64,000 nt of DNA from Deinococcus roseus (GCF_014646895.1 NZ_BMOD01000024.1:1-64000), one strand, 5' to 3'; positions 36,048-44,927 are shown, counted from the first letter of the stretch. The notes: generated by a model from the letters alone, not told the origin. Numbers and translations are program-made.

Positions 36048-36884
36048 TCACATCAACTTGTAAAGGGTCAGAACCGACATGTCCAGCAGCATCGGCAGCT
36101 TGTAATGCGGATAAAGCTCGATCAATCGGGCCTTGAATTCCTGATGGTCTTTCGCAGTTTCAAACACCTGCTGGGCGTCTTTCAGGAACCCAATGCTGCG
36201 GTCAAAAACACTGCTGTCGGTGGGGTCGCCATGACCGGGAATCACCAGTTCAAAATCCTCTGTTTTCAGCTGCTCCAGCGTCTTGATCCAGCCGTCAAAG
36301 CAGAGGATGTCGCGGTTTTCACCGTGCAGTTCGCCCACAAACAGGTGGATGTTGTTGTAGACCAGATCCTGGGGCAACAGCGTTTTCACCTCAGGAAGTT
36401 CGATCATCAGGTTGGCGAGGCATTCGGCCTGGGTGACTTTGCGGAACACAAACTTCACCCCGTCGATGACCTCCTCCCCTTCCTGCAAAACGTGCTGGGG
36501 AATGACCTTCTGGTCTGGAATCTGGTCGCCCAGTTCTTCTTTTTTCAGGCCAATCCAGAAATCTCCCAGCATCTCCAGGTGCCCGATCACTTCTGACAGG
36601 GCGTAAAGCGGCAAATCCTTGAAGGCATCAATGCCCAGCCAGTGGTCGGGGTGCATGTGGCTGATGATCACTCGTGAGATGGGTTTTCCCAGGCTTTCCG
36701 CGTACCTGCGCACCTCTGCGGCGTACTGCCGGGAAAGCTGCACATCCACCACGATCAGGCTGTGTGGGGTTTCAATGATCTGGGAGCGCACAAATTCACC
36801 GGCTTCGGGGCTGCTGTAGCTGTGCACCGAAACGGTTTCACCGCGAAAAACATCAATGGTGCCCTGATAGGTCAGTGCAGCCAT
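36048..36884 (-). CDS. Metallo-beta-lactamase-fold hydrolase (second of cluster)
   Basis: A 278-residue MBL-fold protein. The metal motif is ISHMHPDHWLGID (HxHxDH), with later ligands in the PQDLVYNNIHLF and VIPGHGDPTD regions. The N-terminal part has an open beta sandwich (FVRSQIIETPHSLIVVDVQLSR). No signal peptide. Family members hydrolyse thioesters, lactones or phosphodiesters. It shares gene order with the other MBL/NTF2/DJ-1 group in the operon, suggesting a duplicated module. Confidence 0.87.
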   Translation of the reverse strand: MAALTYQGTIDVFRGETVSVHSYSSPEAGEFVRSQIIETPHSLIVVDVQLSRQYAAEVRRYAESLGKPISRVIISHMHPDHWLGIDAFKDLPLYALSEVIGHLEMLGDFWIGLKKEELGDQIPDQKVIPQHVLQEGEEVIDGVKFVFRKVTQAECLANLMIELPEVKTLLPQDLVYNNIHLFVGELHGENRDILCFDGWIKTLEQLKTEDFELVIPGHGDPTDSSVFDRSIGFLKDAQQVFETAKDHQEFKARLIELYPHYKLPMLLDMSVLTLYKLM

Positions 36885-36890
36885 GGGGTT

Positions 36891-37649
36891 TTATCTGCTC
36901 TCCAGCACTTCAACCAGCTTGTCTCCAAAGGCAATGGAGGACTCCACCGAGAGGGCCGTCACAAAAGGCCAGTCGTACTCCACGCAGGGTTTCTCCCGGT
37001 TGGCGGTGTAATCGGAGGTGACCTTGCCTTCTGGACCCACAGCGTCCTCAACGACCACCTGCAGCGGGAACACGAAGCCACGGGTCACCAGATTGGTGCC
37101 AGCATTTTCGCCTTCGGTGCCGACCAGATCGTAGGTCATGTCGTCTTTGAAATCCCACTGTTTGGGGTGCGCACACACGTTCTTGCCGTAAATGATGCTC
37201 TTGCCGTTCTCCGGGTTGCGGGTCCAGACGAAAGCGCCCACAGCGTAACACAGGGCACCGATCATCTTGTCGGCCTGGAAGGCTTCCAGCAAGAGGTCGT
37301 GCACGTTGGGGTTGCCCACCAGATCCAGCGCAGAGCCCGGTCCGCCCACAATCACAATCGAGTCGTAATCGGACATCTTGGCGTCCTGAATTTTGATGGG
37401 GTTGTCCCACTCGCCGTTTTGCAGCAGCTCATGGGTGCGGTCCACCACTTCCTGGGGGTTCACGTTGTAATTCTGGAAAGGGTCAATGAAGTCCGGGTTC
37501 ATGCTGATCTGCATGGGGAGCGGCTTCAATCCCTTGTGGGTGGCCAGTGTGACATCATGCCCGGCTTTCTTGAGGGCGTCCCAGGGGGCCTGCAATTCTT
37601 CGGCCCACAGGCCTACATTGGAGGCCAGAACCAGCACTTTCTTACCCAT
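36891..37649 (-). CDS. DJ-1/PfpI-family protein (second of cluster)
   Basis: A 252-residue class I glutamine-amidotransferase-like protein of the DJ-1/PfpI superfamily, larger than typical 190-residue members. It begins KVLVLASNVGLWAEELQAPWDALKKAGHDVTLATHKG, and the nucleophile elbow is MIGALCYAVGAFVW (Cys). Late segments (EKPCVEYDWPFVTALSVESS) are typical of Hsp31-like members. It is closely similar to the first-gene DJ-1 protein of this operon (same IQD and IVGGPGS layout), indicating duplication. Confidence 0.88.
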   Translation of the reverse strand: MGKKVLVLASNVGLWAEELQAPWDALKKAGHDVTLATHKGLKPLPMQISMNPDFIDPFQNYNVNPQEVVDRTHELLQNGEWDNPIKIQDAKMSDYDSIVIVGGPGSALDLVGNPNVHDLLLEAFQADKMIGALCYAVGAFVWTRNPENGKSIIYGKNVCAHPKQWDFKDDMTYDLVGTEGENAGTNLVTRGFVFPLQVVVEDAVGPEGKVTSDYTANREKPCVEYDWPFVTALSVESSIAFGDKLVEVLESR

Positions 37650-37659
37650 GTGTTCCCCC

Positions 37660-38076
37660 TTATGACTCGACTGGAGTCAGTGAATTGACCACGTAACGTT
37701 GAATCACCACTTGCCCGTTTTCATCACGCACAACCTGCCAGTCCTGCGCAGCACGCATGGCAATGCGGGTGCTGAAGGCTGCAGGGGCTTTCCATTCGTG
37801 GGCCTTCCAGATCACGGTGACTTTGACGTTTGCGCCGTTTTCCTGGATGTCGCTGCTCACCTCTTCGATGATGTGGTCCTGGTCAAAGAAGGTGCTGGTG
37901 ACCGTGCGGTACCAGTTCTCAAATTCCTCGGGGGTGGTCAGGGTGCTCTCGGGAAAAACCATGTGCAGGTTTTTCAGGTCCAGCAGGGGCATCATCTTGA
38001 CCATGGCCCGGTGTTCATTCAGGCCCGAAAACCATGCCTGCACCAGTCCCTGAATTTCGGTGTCTGAAATGCTCAT
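37660..38076 (-). CDS. NTF2-like protein (second of cluster)
   Basis: A 138-residue NTF2-like protein: LVQAWFSGLNEHRAMVKMMPLLDLKNLHMVFPESTLTTPEEFENWYRTVTSTFF and WKAHEWKAPAAFSTRIAMRAAQDWQV. The motif WKAPAAxSxRI is shared with the NTF2-like protein encoded at 39015, so the two are paralogues. It overlaps the MBL gene by four bases. The function is unknown; it is probably an enzyme of the same pathway. Confidence 0.85.
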   Translation of the reverse strand: MSISDTEIQGLVQAWFSGLNEHRAMVKMMPLLDLKNLHMVFPESTLTTPEEFENWYRTVTSTFFDQDHIIEEVSSDIQENGANVKVTVIWKAHEWKAPAAFSTRIAMRAAQDWQVVRDENGQVVIQRYVVNSLTPVES

Positions 38077-38921
38077 GCTTTCACCTCGTCGAGTTGTTTC
38101 CAGACCCGCTCAATGCCCTGCGGCAATTCGTAGCCCAGCAGGAAGAACAGTTCTTCGGTGGGCTGGAACTCCTTCATGCGGCCCATCACTTTTCCAACCA
38201 CCTCTTCGGTGACCGGGGTTTCTCTGGGCAGGTCTTTGATGGTGTCAATGAACAGTTGCAGGTAGGCTTTCTGGTCTTCGAGGTCTGCGTAATGGGCAGG
38301 AGAATCCCCGTGCCCCACATAGATCTTTGCGTCTAAACGCAGGGTTTTCTGCAGCCGTTCGATGTTCTCGATCCAGTGCAGCGCGTGCCCATCTCCGAAA
38401 AAGGCGTGGGTGTGGTTGCAGATGGTGTCCCCAACAAAAGCGTGCTGGATGCCGTCCACCTCAGTGAGCCACATGCCATCATCGTCGGATTCACCAGGGC
38501 CGAGTTCGGTGTAAGTGAAGTCAATGCCCCCGAAATTCAGGGTGTCTCCGTCTTTGATCACCTGACTGGGAAAGCTGCGCTCGTCGGGGAAATCCTCTCC
38601 GAGGTACTGCTTGCCGCCCTGCCATTTGGTTTCGTCTTCCCGGTGTGCAAAGTCAATGCAGCCCTGGGAAGCGTAAACAGGCAGGTCTTTGAAGGTCACC
38701 AGACCCGTGAAGTGATCGGGGTGTCCGTGGGTCATCAGGACGGCTTTTAAGGGCTTGCCCAGCGATTCAGCCAGGGCGCGGAGTTCCTGGGAACTGGAAA
38801 TCGCTGCGGTTGCGTCAATCACCACCACCTCGGTGGGGGTTTCCACCACGTAGGCATTGACAGCGCTGGGCAGCACCGGAAAGCGACCTCTCACCAGATG
38901 AACTTTGAAATCCGTCACCAT
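38073..38921 (-). CDS. Metallo-beta-lactamase-fold hydrolase (first of cluster)
   Basis: A 282-residue MBL-fold protein from ATG 38921 (AAGGAGGTAC upstream). The metal motif is LMTHGHPDHFTGL (HxHxDH), with later ligands at AFVGDTICN (Asp) and IYVGHGDSPAH (His). It resembles quorum-lactonase/thioesterase-type enzymes without being clearly one of them. It is paired with an NTF2-like gene on each side. The paralogue at 36048 shares only the fold motifs. Confidence 0.88.
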   Translation of the reverse strand: MVTDFKVHLVRGRFPVLPSAVNAYVVETPTEVVVIDATAAISSSQELRALAESLGKPLKAVLMTHGHPDHFTGLVTFKDLPVYASQGCIDFAHREDETKWQGGKQYLGEDFPDERSFPSQVIKDGDTLNFGGIDFTYTELGPGESDDDGMWLTEVDGIQHAFVGDTICNHTHAFFGDGHALHWIENIERLQKTLRLDAKIYVGHGDSPAHYADLEDQKAYLQLFIDTIKDLPRETPVTEEVVGKVMGRMKEFQPTEELFFLLGYELPQGIERVWKQLDEVKA

Positions 38922-39014
38922 GTACCTCCTTGTTTTCTTGCTTTGTTTCTTGCAAGGTCTTGCTGAGGGTTCATTGGGGCTGAACACGGAAAAGTTCAGA
39001 TCACAGCTGACACA

Positions 39015-39437
39015 TCACAATTGAGCGGAGCCAGGATGAAAATCCAATTTGTCCACAACATAAAGCTGGATTCTGGGGTTCCCGTCTGAATCGGGGACCA
39101 CCACCCAGGTCTGGTAGGCATCGGCAACAATGCGCTGGCTGTGTGCGGCAGGGGCTTTCCAGAAACTGGCCTCCCACTGCACGATGATGTCCACTTCTGC
39201 CCGGTCTTCCTGGAGGTTCACCTCCACTTTTTTCAGCAGGTGCACCTCATCGAAAAACAGACGGATCACCCCCTGGTACCAGCCTTCAAAATCCGCAAGG
39301 CTGTACAGCGTTGCTTCTGGAAACTGCATTTCCAGTCCAGAATCCACCAGCAGGGGCAGCACTTCCACCATCGGGGCATGCACATCCAGCTTTTCGTACC
39401 AATCCTTGACCAGCTTTTCGACCCCGGCTACGTCCAT
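39015..39437 (-). CDS. NTF2-like protein (first of cluster)
   Basis: A 140-residue NTF2-like protein: VKDWYEKLDVHAPMVEVLPLLVDSGLEMQFPEATLYSLADFEGWYQGVIRLFFDEVH and WEASFWKAPAAHSQRIVADAYQTWVV. It is a paralogue of the protein encoded at 37660. It lies six bases after the thiamine-diphosphate enzyme gene, so the two are likely co-translated and may act on the same intermediate. Confidence 0.85.
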   Translation of the reverse strand: MDVAGVEKLVKDWYEKLDVHAPMVEVLPLLVDSGLEMQFPEATLYSLADFEGWYQGVIRLFFDEVHLLKKVEVNLQEDRAEVDIIVQWEASFWKAPAAHSQRIVADAYQTWVVVPDSDGNPRIQLYVVDKLDFHPGSAQL

Positions 39438-39443
39438 GTGTTC

Positions 39444-41141
39444 CTAACTTTCTGCGCTGAGCACCAGATCAATCAGGAAAGGTCCCTGATGACGGAGCAT
39501 CTGTATGATGGCGGGCCGGATTTGCTCTAAAGTTTCCACCCGCATGGCGGGCACGTGCAGGCCTTCTGAGACCTTCACAAAGTCAATCACCGGTTCCAGC
39601 AGATCGAAAGATTTCGGGTAACCGTGCGCTTCGATGCCCTGCTCTTTCCAGTACTGGTCGATGTTGCGCTTGAGAAGCAAATACGCCCCGTTGTTGCAGA
39701 CCACAAATTTGGCGTTGATGTTGTGGTGCGCGGCGGTCCACAGGGCCTGAATGGTGTACATGCTGCCGCCGTCTCCGGTGAAGGCAATGACGGTGCTGTC
39801 GGGTTTTGCCAGTTTGATGCCCAGGGCTCCGGGGATGCCCACCCCCAACGATCCTCCACGGGTCTGGAAGAAATGGCCGGGTTTGTTGGCAGGCAGGTAA
39901 CGGTTCAAAGCCGGGCTGTTGGTGAGGGCTTCATCAAAGATGATGGTGTCTTCTGGCACCAGATCCGCCAGAATTTCGGTGAAGGCCGCCATGTGCAGGG
40001 CCGTGTGGTTCTTCTGGGTCTGGGTTTTCTGGTCCAGGTCTCTGGAGCGGGCCTGTTCTTCCTGCTGGCGTTTCTGCTGACCGTATTTCTCGGTGCGCTG
40101 GTGGGCACTGTTTTTTTGCTCATCAGACATCTGCACGTTCAGGAGTCCCGCCAGGATCGCCAGAGCAGATTTGGGGTCTCCCATCAGGGCGAGGTCCACA
40201 TCGAAGTTCTTGGCAATCTCGTAGACGTTCAAATCAATGTGAATCAATTTGGCGTCGGGCTTGAAGGGGCTTCCCAGCGAAGGGAACACTTCGGGGAACA
40301 GGTAGGTACCAGACACCAGAATCACATCTGCGTCTTTCACGATCTTCTGGCTGGTCTCTCCGAACATGTGTCCAGTCAGACCTGCGTTCAGCGGGTGGCT
40401 GGCGGGCAGGTTCACCTCGCTGGAGTTCACACCCCAGACCGGAGCACCCACCGCTTCTGCCACTGCGGCCAGTTCACCCTGGGCACCTGAGAAACTGATG
40501 CCGTCTCCCATCAGGATCAGGGGATTCTGGGCTGCAGCCAGCAGGTTTGCTGCTTCCTGCAGTTGCTCGATGGGTGGGGTCACCCGGCTGTGGATTTTTG
40601 TGGTGGGCCGCACTTCCTCGGTGATGGGGGCGTCCAGCACATCCATGGGCAAACTGATGAACACCGGGCCACAAGGCGGCGTTGCAGCAATCTTGATGGC
40701 CCTTCTCAGGACCCTGAGGAGGGACTGTGGATCAATCACCCTGGTGGCGTACTTGGTGACGGGTTTGGCCATCGCCACCAGATCCACGGCCATCTGGGCG
40801 TCCATGGGATCGTACTGGGTGCCTGCTTCACCGGCAATCACCACCAGCGGAGCGTGGCCCCGCATGGCCTGGTAAATCATGCCGATGCCGTTTCCGACCC
40901 CCACGCTGGAGTGCAGTTGCACCAGTGCAGGGTGGTTGAGGGCGCGGGCGTAACCATCGGCCATGGCGACGGCAATGGTTTCCTGCAAGGTCAGGATGTA
41001 ATGAAAGTCCGGGTAGTCTTCCAGGGCGTCCAGAAAGCCCTGTTCCACGGTTCCGGGGTTGCCAAACATGTAAGGCATGCCATCCAGCATGAACTGCTCG
41101 ATGATGGCGTGCCTTCCGGTTTTCACAGAAGGCAGTGGCAT
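39444..41141 (-). CDS. Thiamine-diphosphate-dependent enzyme, benzoylformate-decarboxylase-like
   Basis: A 565-residue ThDP enzyme. The catalytic Glu is in LTLQETIAVAMADGYAR, and the GDG-N motif is FTGDGGSMYTIQALWTAAHHNINAKFVVCNN. GNPGTVEQGFLDAL and VQLHSSVGVGNGIG (with a His like that of benzoylformate decarboxylase) place it in the decarboxylase/lyase branch rather than acetolactate synthase. A charged insert (QQKRQQEEQARSRDLDQKTQTQK, about residues 350-375) is unusual. It probably decarboxylates or ligates a 2-oxo acid. Confidence 0.88.
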   Translation of the reverse strand: MPLPSVKTGRHAIIEQFMLDGMPYMFGNPGTVEQGFLDALEDYPDFHYILTLQETIAVAMADGYARALNHPALVQLHSSVGVGNGIGMIYQAMRGHAPLVVIAGEAGTQYDPMDAQMAVDLVAMAKPVTKYATRVIDPQSLLRVLRRAIKIAATPPCGPVFISLPMDVLDAPITEEVRPTTKIHSRVTPPIEQLQEAANLLAAAQNPLILMGDGISFSGAQGELAAVAEAVGAPVWGVNSSEVNLPASHPLNAGLTGHMFGETSQKIVKDADVILVSGTYLFPEVFPSLGSPFKPDAKLIHIDLNVYEIAKNFDVDLALMGDPKSALAILAGLLNVQMSDEQKNSAHQRTEKYGQQKRQQEEQARSRDLDQKTQTQKNHTALHMAAFTEILADLVPEDTIIFDEALTNSPALNRYLPANKPGHFFQTRGGSLGVGIPGALGIKLAKPDSTVIAFTGDGGSMYTIQALWTAAHHNINAKFVVCNNGAYLLLKRNIDQYWKEQGIEAHGYPKSFDLLEPVIDFVKVSEGLHVPAMRVETLEQIRPAIIQMLRHQGPFLIDLVLSAES

Positions 41142-41145
41142 CCCG

Positions 41146-41973
41146 TCACCAGCCGAATCGGGTCAGGCCTTTTTCAAGGACCTCGACCATTTTCTGGCCC
41201 GTCAGGTAGGAGTCTGGGGTGGAACGGCCGGTGATGAAAGGGTAATCCACAATCACTGAAGTTTCTTTGCCAAAGTTCCCGATGTAGGCTCCGTCAGGAC
41301 CGGTGGCGTCTCTGAGGATGTATTCCAGGGGGTATGGGGGTGGACCCATGTTGAAGTCGGTGCCCAGGAATCCCGTGCCGTCTTTGTAGTCGTATTCCTT
41401 GCAGTGCCCGGTGACCCGTTTGCCCCAGATGATGCTCTGGCGGTTCTCCCAGTCGCGGGCGAAGGCCAGACAGGCCACGCCGTAACATTCGGCTCCGACA
41501 GGTTTGTTGGCTCCGTAAAATCCCAGGATGATGTCGTGCACCCTCTGGTTGTTGGCGAGGTCCACAATGGGACCGCTTCCTCCCACAATCAGGATGGCGT
41601 CGTAGGTTTCCACCAGTTCTTCCACTTTTGCATCTCTGGCTTTGTAGTAGCCTTCCATGTCCCGCAGGAAGTTGGAACCGCTGTAATAAGGGCGCTCTGG
41701 CATCATGTCCTGGATGCTGAGGGGGTTGTCCAGGCGGTCGGTGGCTTCCAGGGCAATCACCTTGTCTGCCACTTCTTTGGAGGTCACACTCTTGCCCAGC
41801 GGAGGATCAATGTATTCAGGGCTCATGCTGGGGGGAAGCGCATGTGCACGTTTCCCGGTGGCGGTGGCAAAAACCACCTCGTAGCCAGCTTGATCAAAGG
41901 TTTCCAGGGGACCGATCAGTTCCTCGCCCCAGTAGCCATACTCTGAAAGGATCACCAAAATACGTTTGCTCAT
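41146..41973 (-). CDS. DJ-1/PfpI-family protein (first of cluster)
   Basis: A 275-residue DJ-1/PfpI superfamily protein from ATG 41973 (GAAAGGAGTGCT upstream). It begins RILVILSEYGYWGEELIGPLETFDQAGYEVVFATATGKR; the nucleophile Cys is in VGAECYGVACLAFARDWENRQ and IVGGSGPIVDLANNQRVHDIIL follows the family layout. It is the promoter-proximal gene of the eleven-gene operon and is paralogous to the protein encoded at 36891. The long leader in front of it carries repeats and a hairpin. Confidence 0.9.
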   Translation of the reverse strand: MSKRILVILSEYGYWGEELIGPLETFDQAGYEVVFATATGKRAHALPPSMSPEYIDPPLGKSVTSKEVADKVIALEATDRLDNPLSIQDMMPERPYYSGSNFLRDMEGYYKARDAKVEELVETYDAILIVGGSGPIVDLANNQRVHDIILGFYGANKPVGAECYGVACLAFARDWENRQSIIWGKRVTGHCKEYDYKDGTGFLGTDFNMGPPPYPLEYILRDATGPDGAYIGNFGKETSVIVDYPFITGRSTPDSYLTGQKMVEVLEKGLTRFGW

Positions 41974-42150
41974 AGCACTCCTTTCGAACAACACAACTGC
42001 AGGAAACACCTCTGTTTTGGTGTTTCAGAAGGTGGGACAGGAAGAATCGCAATGCAAGTCGCAATGCACATCGCAATGCACGTTGGGAAGCAGAAATTCA
42101 GGGTGGTGCGCAGAGCTCAGTATAACACCGGGATTTGAATTCAATGAACC
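41974..42150 (-). promoter_or_regulatory. Promoter and long leader of the DJ-1/NTF2/MBL operon
   Basis: On the minus strand a good -10 box TATACT (42124-42119) follows an AT-rich -35 region (TCATTG, 17-base gap). The transcript would start about 140 bases before the first gene. The leader contains three 12-bp direct repeats and, nearer the gene, GAAACACC paired with GGTGTTTC (42003-42026). This layout suggests regulation within the leader or by a protein binding the repeats. Confidence 0.5.
42047..42082. repeat. Three 12-bp direct repeats in operon leader
   Basis: TCGCAATGCANN occurs three times without gaps; only the last two bases vary (AG, CA, CG). The 12-bp period is slightly more than one helical turn. 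Confidence 0.8.
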
Positions 42151-42482
42151 TTTTTCATCACATGCTGAGGTTTCCTTAACAGAGATTGTGCACAAAAACA
42201 TATCCCTGGCAACAAGACCAGTCTATTTTATACCGGGTTCAAATCCGTAATTTCTTTGACCAAAATGGATTTTGACCTTGAAATCTGGGTTCTTCATGAA
42301 AAAATTAAAGTTTTTGACAAAGAAAATTCGGGAGCCAGCCTGAATGGTTTGATCCGTGTTCGCCTGCGGAACATGGCTTGCAAAAGAATCCATCATCCAG
42401 AAGCCAACAGGGGGTTCTGATCTGCCTCATCCAGGAAGTTCCCATAAAAATGTCAGGGAAAACCCCGGGGTCAGAGCCGGGT
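42151..42482. other. Intergenic region between DJ-1 operon promoter and LacI gene
   Basis: An AT-rich stretch of about 330 bases. It holds the -35 side of the operon promoter and the 3' flank of the LacI gene. No gene or clear terminator was recognised. Confidence 0.4.
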
Positions 42483-43574
42483 TCAGCTGTCTTTCTTGCT
42501 GGCCCGTTTGCGCTTCTGAACTGGCTTTGCTTCAACGGCAAGTGTTGCAGTTTCTGCAGGCACAATCACTTCGCTTCCGGCAGCCCGTCCTGAAGACTCG
42601 CGCACCACCAGTTCATTGTGAAAAGCAGGCAGATGGGGGGATTTTTCTGAGAGCAAATCCAGCACACACTGGGCAGCAGCGCGGCCCATTTTCAACCCAG
42701 GCTGACGGACGGTGGTCAGGGGCGGATAAATGAAAGCACTGTGGGAAAGGTCGTCATACCCCACCACAGATATGTCCTGGGGAATCCTGAACCCCTTCTT
42801 CTGCAACACCAGCTGCGCCCCCAGAGCCGATTGGTCGTTGCAGGCAAAAATGGCCGTGAAAGGCATGCCCAGTTTCAACAGTTTTTCGGTGGCCCGCATG
42901 CCCCCCTCCTCACTGAACTGCCCTTCCACCACCAGCTGGCGGTTCAGGGGAACCCCTGCTTCCTGCAGGGCCTGCATGTAGCCTGCCATGCGTTCCACAG
43001 CATCATAGTGGGTGTCGGGTCCAGCGATGTGGGCAATGTGACGGTGCCCCAGGTCCAGCAGGTGCCGGGTGGCCAGCAAACCCCCATGGTGGTTGTTGAC
43101 CTGCAAACACTGTTTTTCCAGGCCTGGCACCAGACGGCCCACCACCACCATGGGGGTGTTCCGGCTGATCTTGAGCAGCACATCATCTTCGATGTAGCCG
43201 CCCAGCACGATCAGTGCGTCCACCCTTCTGGACAGCAGCACCTCCAGTGCAGCATGGTCCTGGTCATCCCGCCACTCTTCGGAGACAAAAATGGGGTGGT
43301 AACCACTGCCCTGAAACCCCTGTTCAATCCCCTTGTGCATCTGGCTGAAATAGGGACTGGAAATGTCCTGGGTGAGCACGCCCACGTTCATGGATTGCCC
43401 ACGGGCCAGGGACTGGGCCACCAGATTGGGACGGTAACCCAGTTTTTCAATGGCATCCATCACCTGTTTTTTTCGTCTGGCACTAACTTTTCCAGTACCA
43501 TTGATGATGCGGGAGACAGTGGCCGTGGACACCCTCGCTTCCAGGGCCACCTGTTCCAGGGTCACACCGGCCAC
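42483..43574 (-). CDS. LacI-family transcriptional regulator
   Basis: A 363-residue LacI/GalR regulator. GTG 43574 is chosen because AGGAGGTGTGCT precedes it and it opens directly into the HTH: VTLEQVALEARVSTATVSRIINGTGKVSARRKKQVMDAIEKLGYRPN. The ligand domain follows (NVGVLTQDISSPYFSQMHKGIEQGF; FACNDQSALGAQLVLQKKGFRIPQDISVVGYDD; YPPLTTVRQP). The C-terminus is Lys-rich (KRKRASKKDS), unusual for the family. A sugar or sugar-like effector is expected. It lies behind the DJ-1 operon on the same strand and may regulate it or itself. Confidence 0.92.
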   Translation of the reverse strand: MAGVTLEQVALEARVSTATVSRIINGTGKVSARRKKQVMDAIEKLGYRPNLVAQSLARGQSMNVGVLTQDISSPYFSQMHKGIEQGFQGSGYHPIFVSEEWRDDQDHAALEVLLSRRVDALIVLGGYIEDDVLLKISRNTPMVVVGRLVPGLEKQCLQVNNHHGGLLATRHLLDLGHRHIAHIAGPDTHYDAVERMAGYMQALQEAGVPLNRQLVVEGQFSEEGGMRATEKLLKLGMPFTAIFACNDQSALGAQLVLQKKGFRIPQDISVVGYDDLSHSAFIYPPLTTVRQPGLKMGRAAAQCVLDLLSEKSPHLPAFHNELVVRESSGRAAGSEVIVPAETATLAVEAKPVQKRKRASKKDS

Positions 43575-43680
43575 AGCACACCTCCTGAAACAGAGCGAGC
43601 ACACAGAACAGTTGGGCAGGAGGGATGAAAAAAATGCTTTGTGGCAGGCAACATGTGGACTCCCTTGAGGGCAAATGGGG

Positions 43681-43693
43681 TGTAGGCGCTTAC
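43681..43693. promoter_or_regulatory. Candidate LacI-type operator
   Basis: TGTAGGCGCTTAC is a near palindrome around a central GCGC, matching the usual LacI/GalR half-site pattern (TGTAAGCGCTTACA). It lies 107 bases before the LacI start and just downstream of a TAAAAT box on the minus strand, fitting autorepression. A partly similar sequence (CAGGCGCTTAAC) occurs at 5039-5050 before the efflux operon, which may be chance. Confidence 0.5.
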
Positions 43694-43863
43694 TTGATGA
43701 ACCATTTTAAAGCATTTGACAGAAGAACAAGAGGCTTTGGAACAAGAGGCTTTTGTGCTGGACTGGTGTTCTTGAGAAGGGGACTTTTTCATGAAGCCTC
43801 CCCTTCCAATGAATCAACGCAGCAAACAGAACCCTGCAAGTGTCGAAACCCCTTGCCTCTGCT

Positions 43864-43902
43864 CCAAAAAGGGACTCCCCCAGCATTCTCTGGGGGAGTC
43901 CG
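43864..43902 (-). terminator. Rho-independent terminator
   Basis: GACTCCCCCAG pairs with CTGGGGGAGTC around a short loop. On the minus strand it is followed by CCCTTTTTGG, so it ends the small gene at 43944-44309. Confidence 0.8.
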
Positions 43903-43943
43903 AAAGGGGCGAATTGGAAAGGTCGCCTTGCGGGCAAAGGGAT

Positions 43944-44309
43944 TTACTGTGCGCGCAGCACCATGGACACGGGCAGGGCCTGCAGTTCGGGAAGCACCTG
44001 GCGGTAGGTTTCCACCTGACCTTCGGTGTAGCCGCCCGGGAGGCCTCCCAGATCGATGGGGAAGCAGTCCTGACGGGCATTCACGTAGTAAAAAGTCAGG
44101 CGGCTGGCCGGGGTGAGGTGCCGGAACAGCTCCTGGCGGTAAAACTGGTTGATCACCCGGTGAGGCTCAGCAGTGAGACCCTCACGGGTTTCCTGCAGGT
44201 AGACCACCACGTCGTGGCGTTCCGGGCTGAGGTACACGTCAATGTCACAGTGGTTCTGGCTGCCATCGGAGAGCCGGTATTGAAATTTCGGGGTTCTGAA
44301 GTGCTGCAT
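43944..44309 (-). CDS. Small conserved-looking hypothetical protein
   Basis: A 121-residue protein not recognised. ATG 44309 follows GAGGAGGATTC. It is soluble, with alternating beta-type segments (CDIDVYLSPERHDVVVYLQETREG) and a central LFRHLTPASRLTFYYVNARQDCFPIDLGGLPGGYTEGQ. The presence of a ribosome binding site and a matching terminator supports it as a real single-gene unit. Confidence 0.6.
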   Translation of the reverse strand: MQHFRTPKFQYRLSDGSQNHCDIDVYLSPERHDVVVYLQETREGLTAEPHRVINQFYRQELFRHLTPASRLTFYYVNARQDCFPIDLGGLPGGYTEGQVETYRQVLPELQALPVSMVLRAQ

Positions 44310-44927
44310 GAATCCTCCTCGGGGGTGAAACTTCACCCTGCGGGTGTTGAATTCGAAGGCGTGAGCTGGGATGACAAGAAATCCTGCGCAGGTGCAGGGC
44401 TCGTCCTGAAAAGTCTGGACTGGATGATTTCAGAGTAGCCGACCTCACAGAACGCAACATTGGAGCACACTGAGTCAGATCTGAAGTTTGACACAAAAAG
44501 CGCTATATCGCTCATGAATGGGTGGACTTTCTGTCTCATGGAGGGAACTTTGCCTGAGATTTCTCATGGTCACGGGTCCATGCGGTCAACAACTTTGTTC
44601 ATTGAAGACAATAAGTTTATTTAATAAGGTAAATTCTGCACAAATCCTTTTGGGTAAGATTCACAACAAGTAAAAGGTTTTTGACGCCCTGCAAAGCATT
44701 TTTGCGAATCCTGCTTTTCCATGGGTCCCAAAAAGACCTGACAGTGGCCTGAGATCCTTGTGTCAACAACTGCATCTGCCCTTACCATCTTCCGGGTGCT
44801 CTCATGCTGGCCTTCATTTACAGTTGAGTTTGTTCACAGCAGGCTCACCAGCTGAAGCTATGCTGAAGTCACGAGCCCATGATGCTCTAAACCCAACCCA
44901 CAAAAATATCGTGCAGGAGCCCCACCC
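44310..44927. other. Long intergenic region
   Basis: About 620 bases without a supported gene. It contains AT-rich tracts around 44598-44640 and the ribosome binding site CAGGAG of the LysM/M23 gene. No terminator or RNA fold was recognised. Confidence 0.4.

Noticed and set aside
44333..44539. Short minus frame in the gap before the LysM/M23 gene
   Set aside because: Overlaps the leader of the neighbouring small gene, lacks start signals and domain sense.
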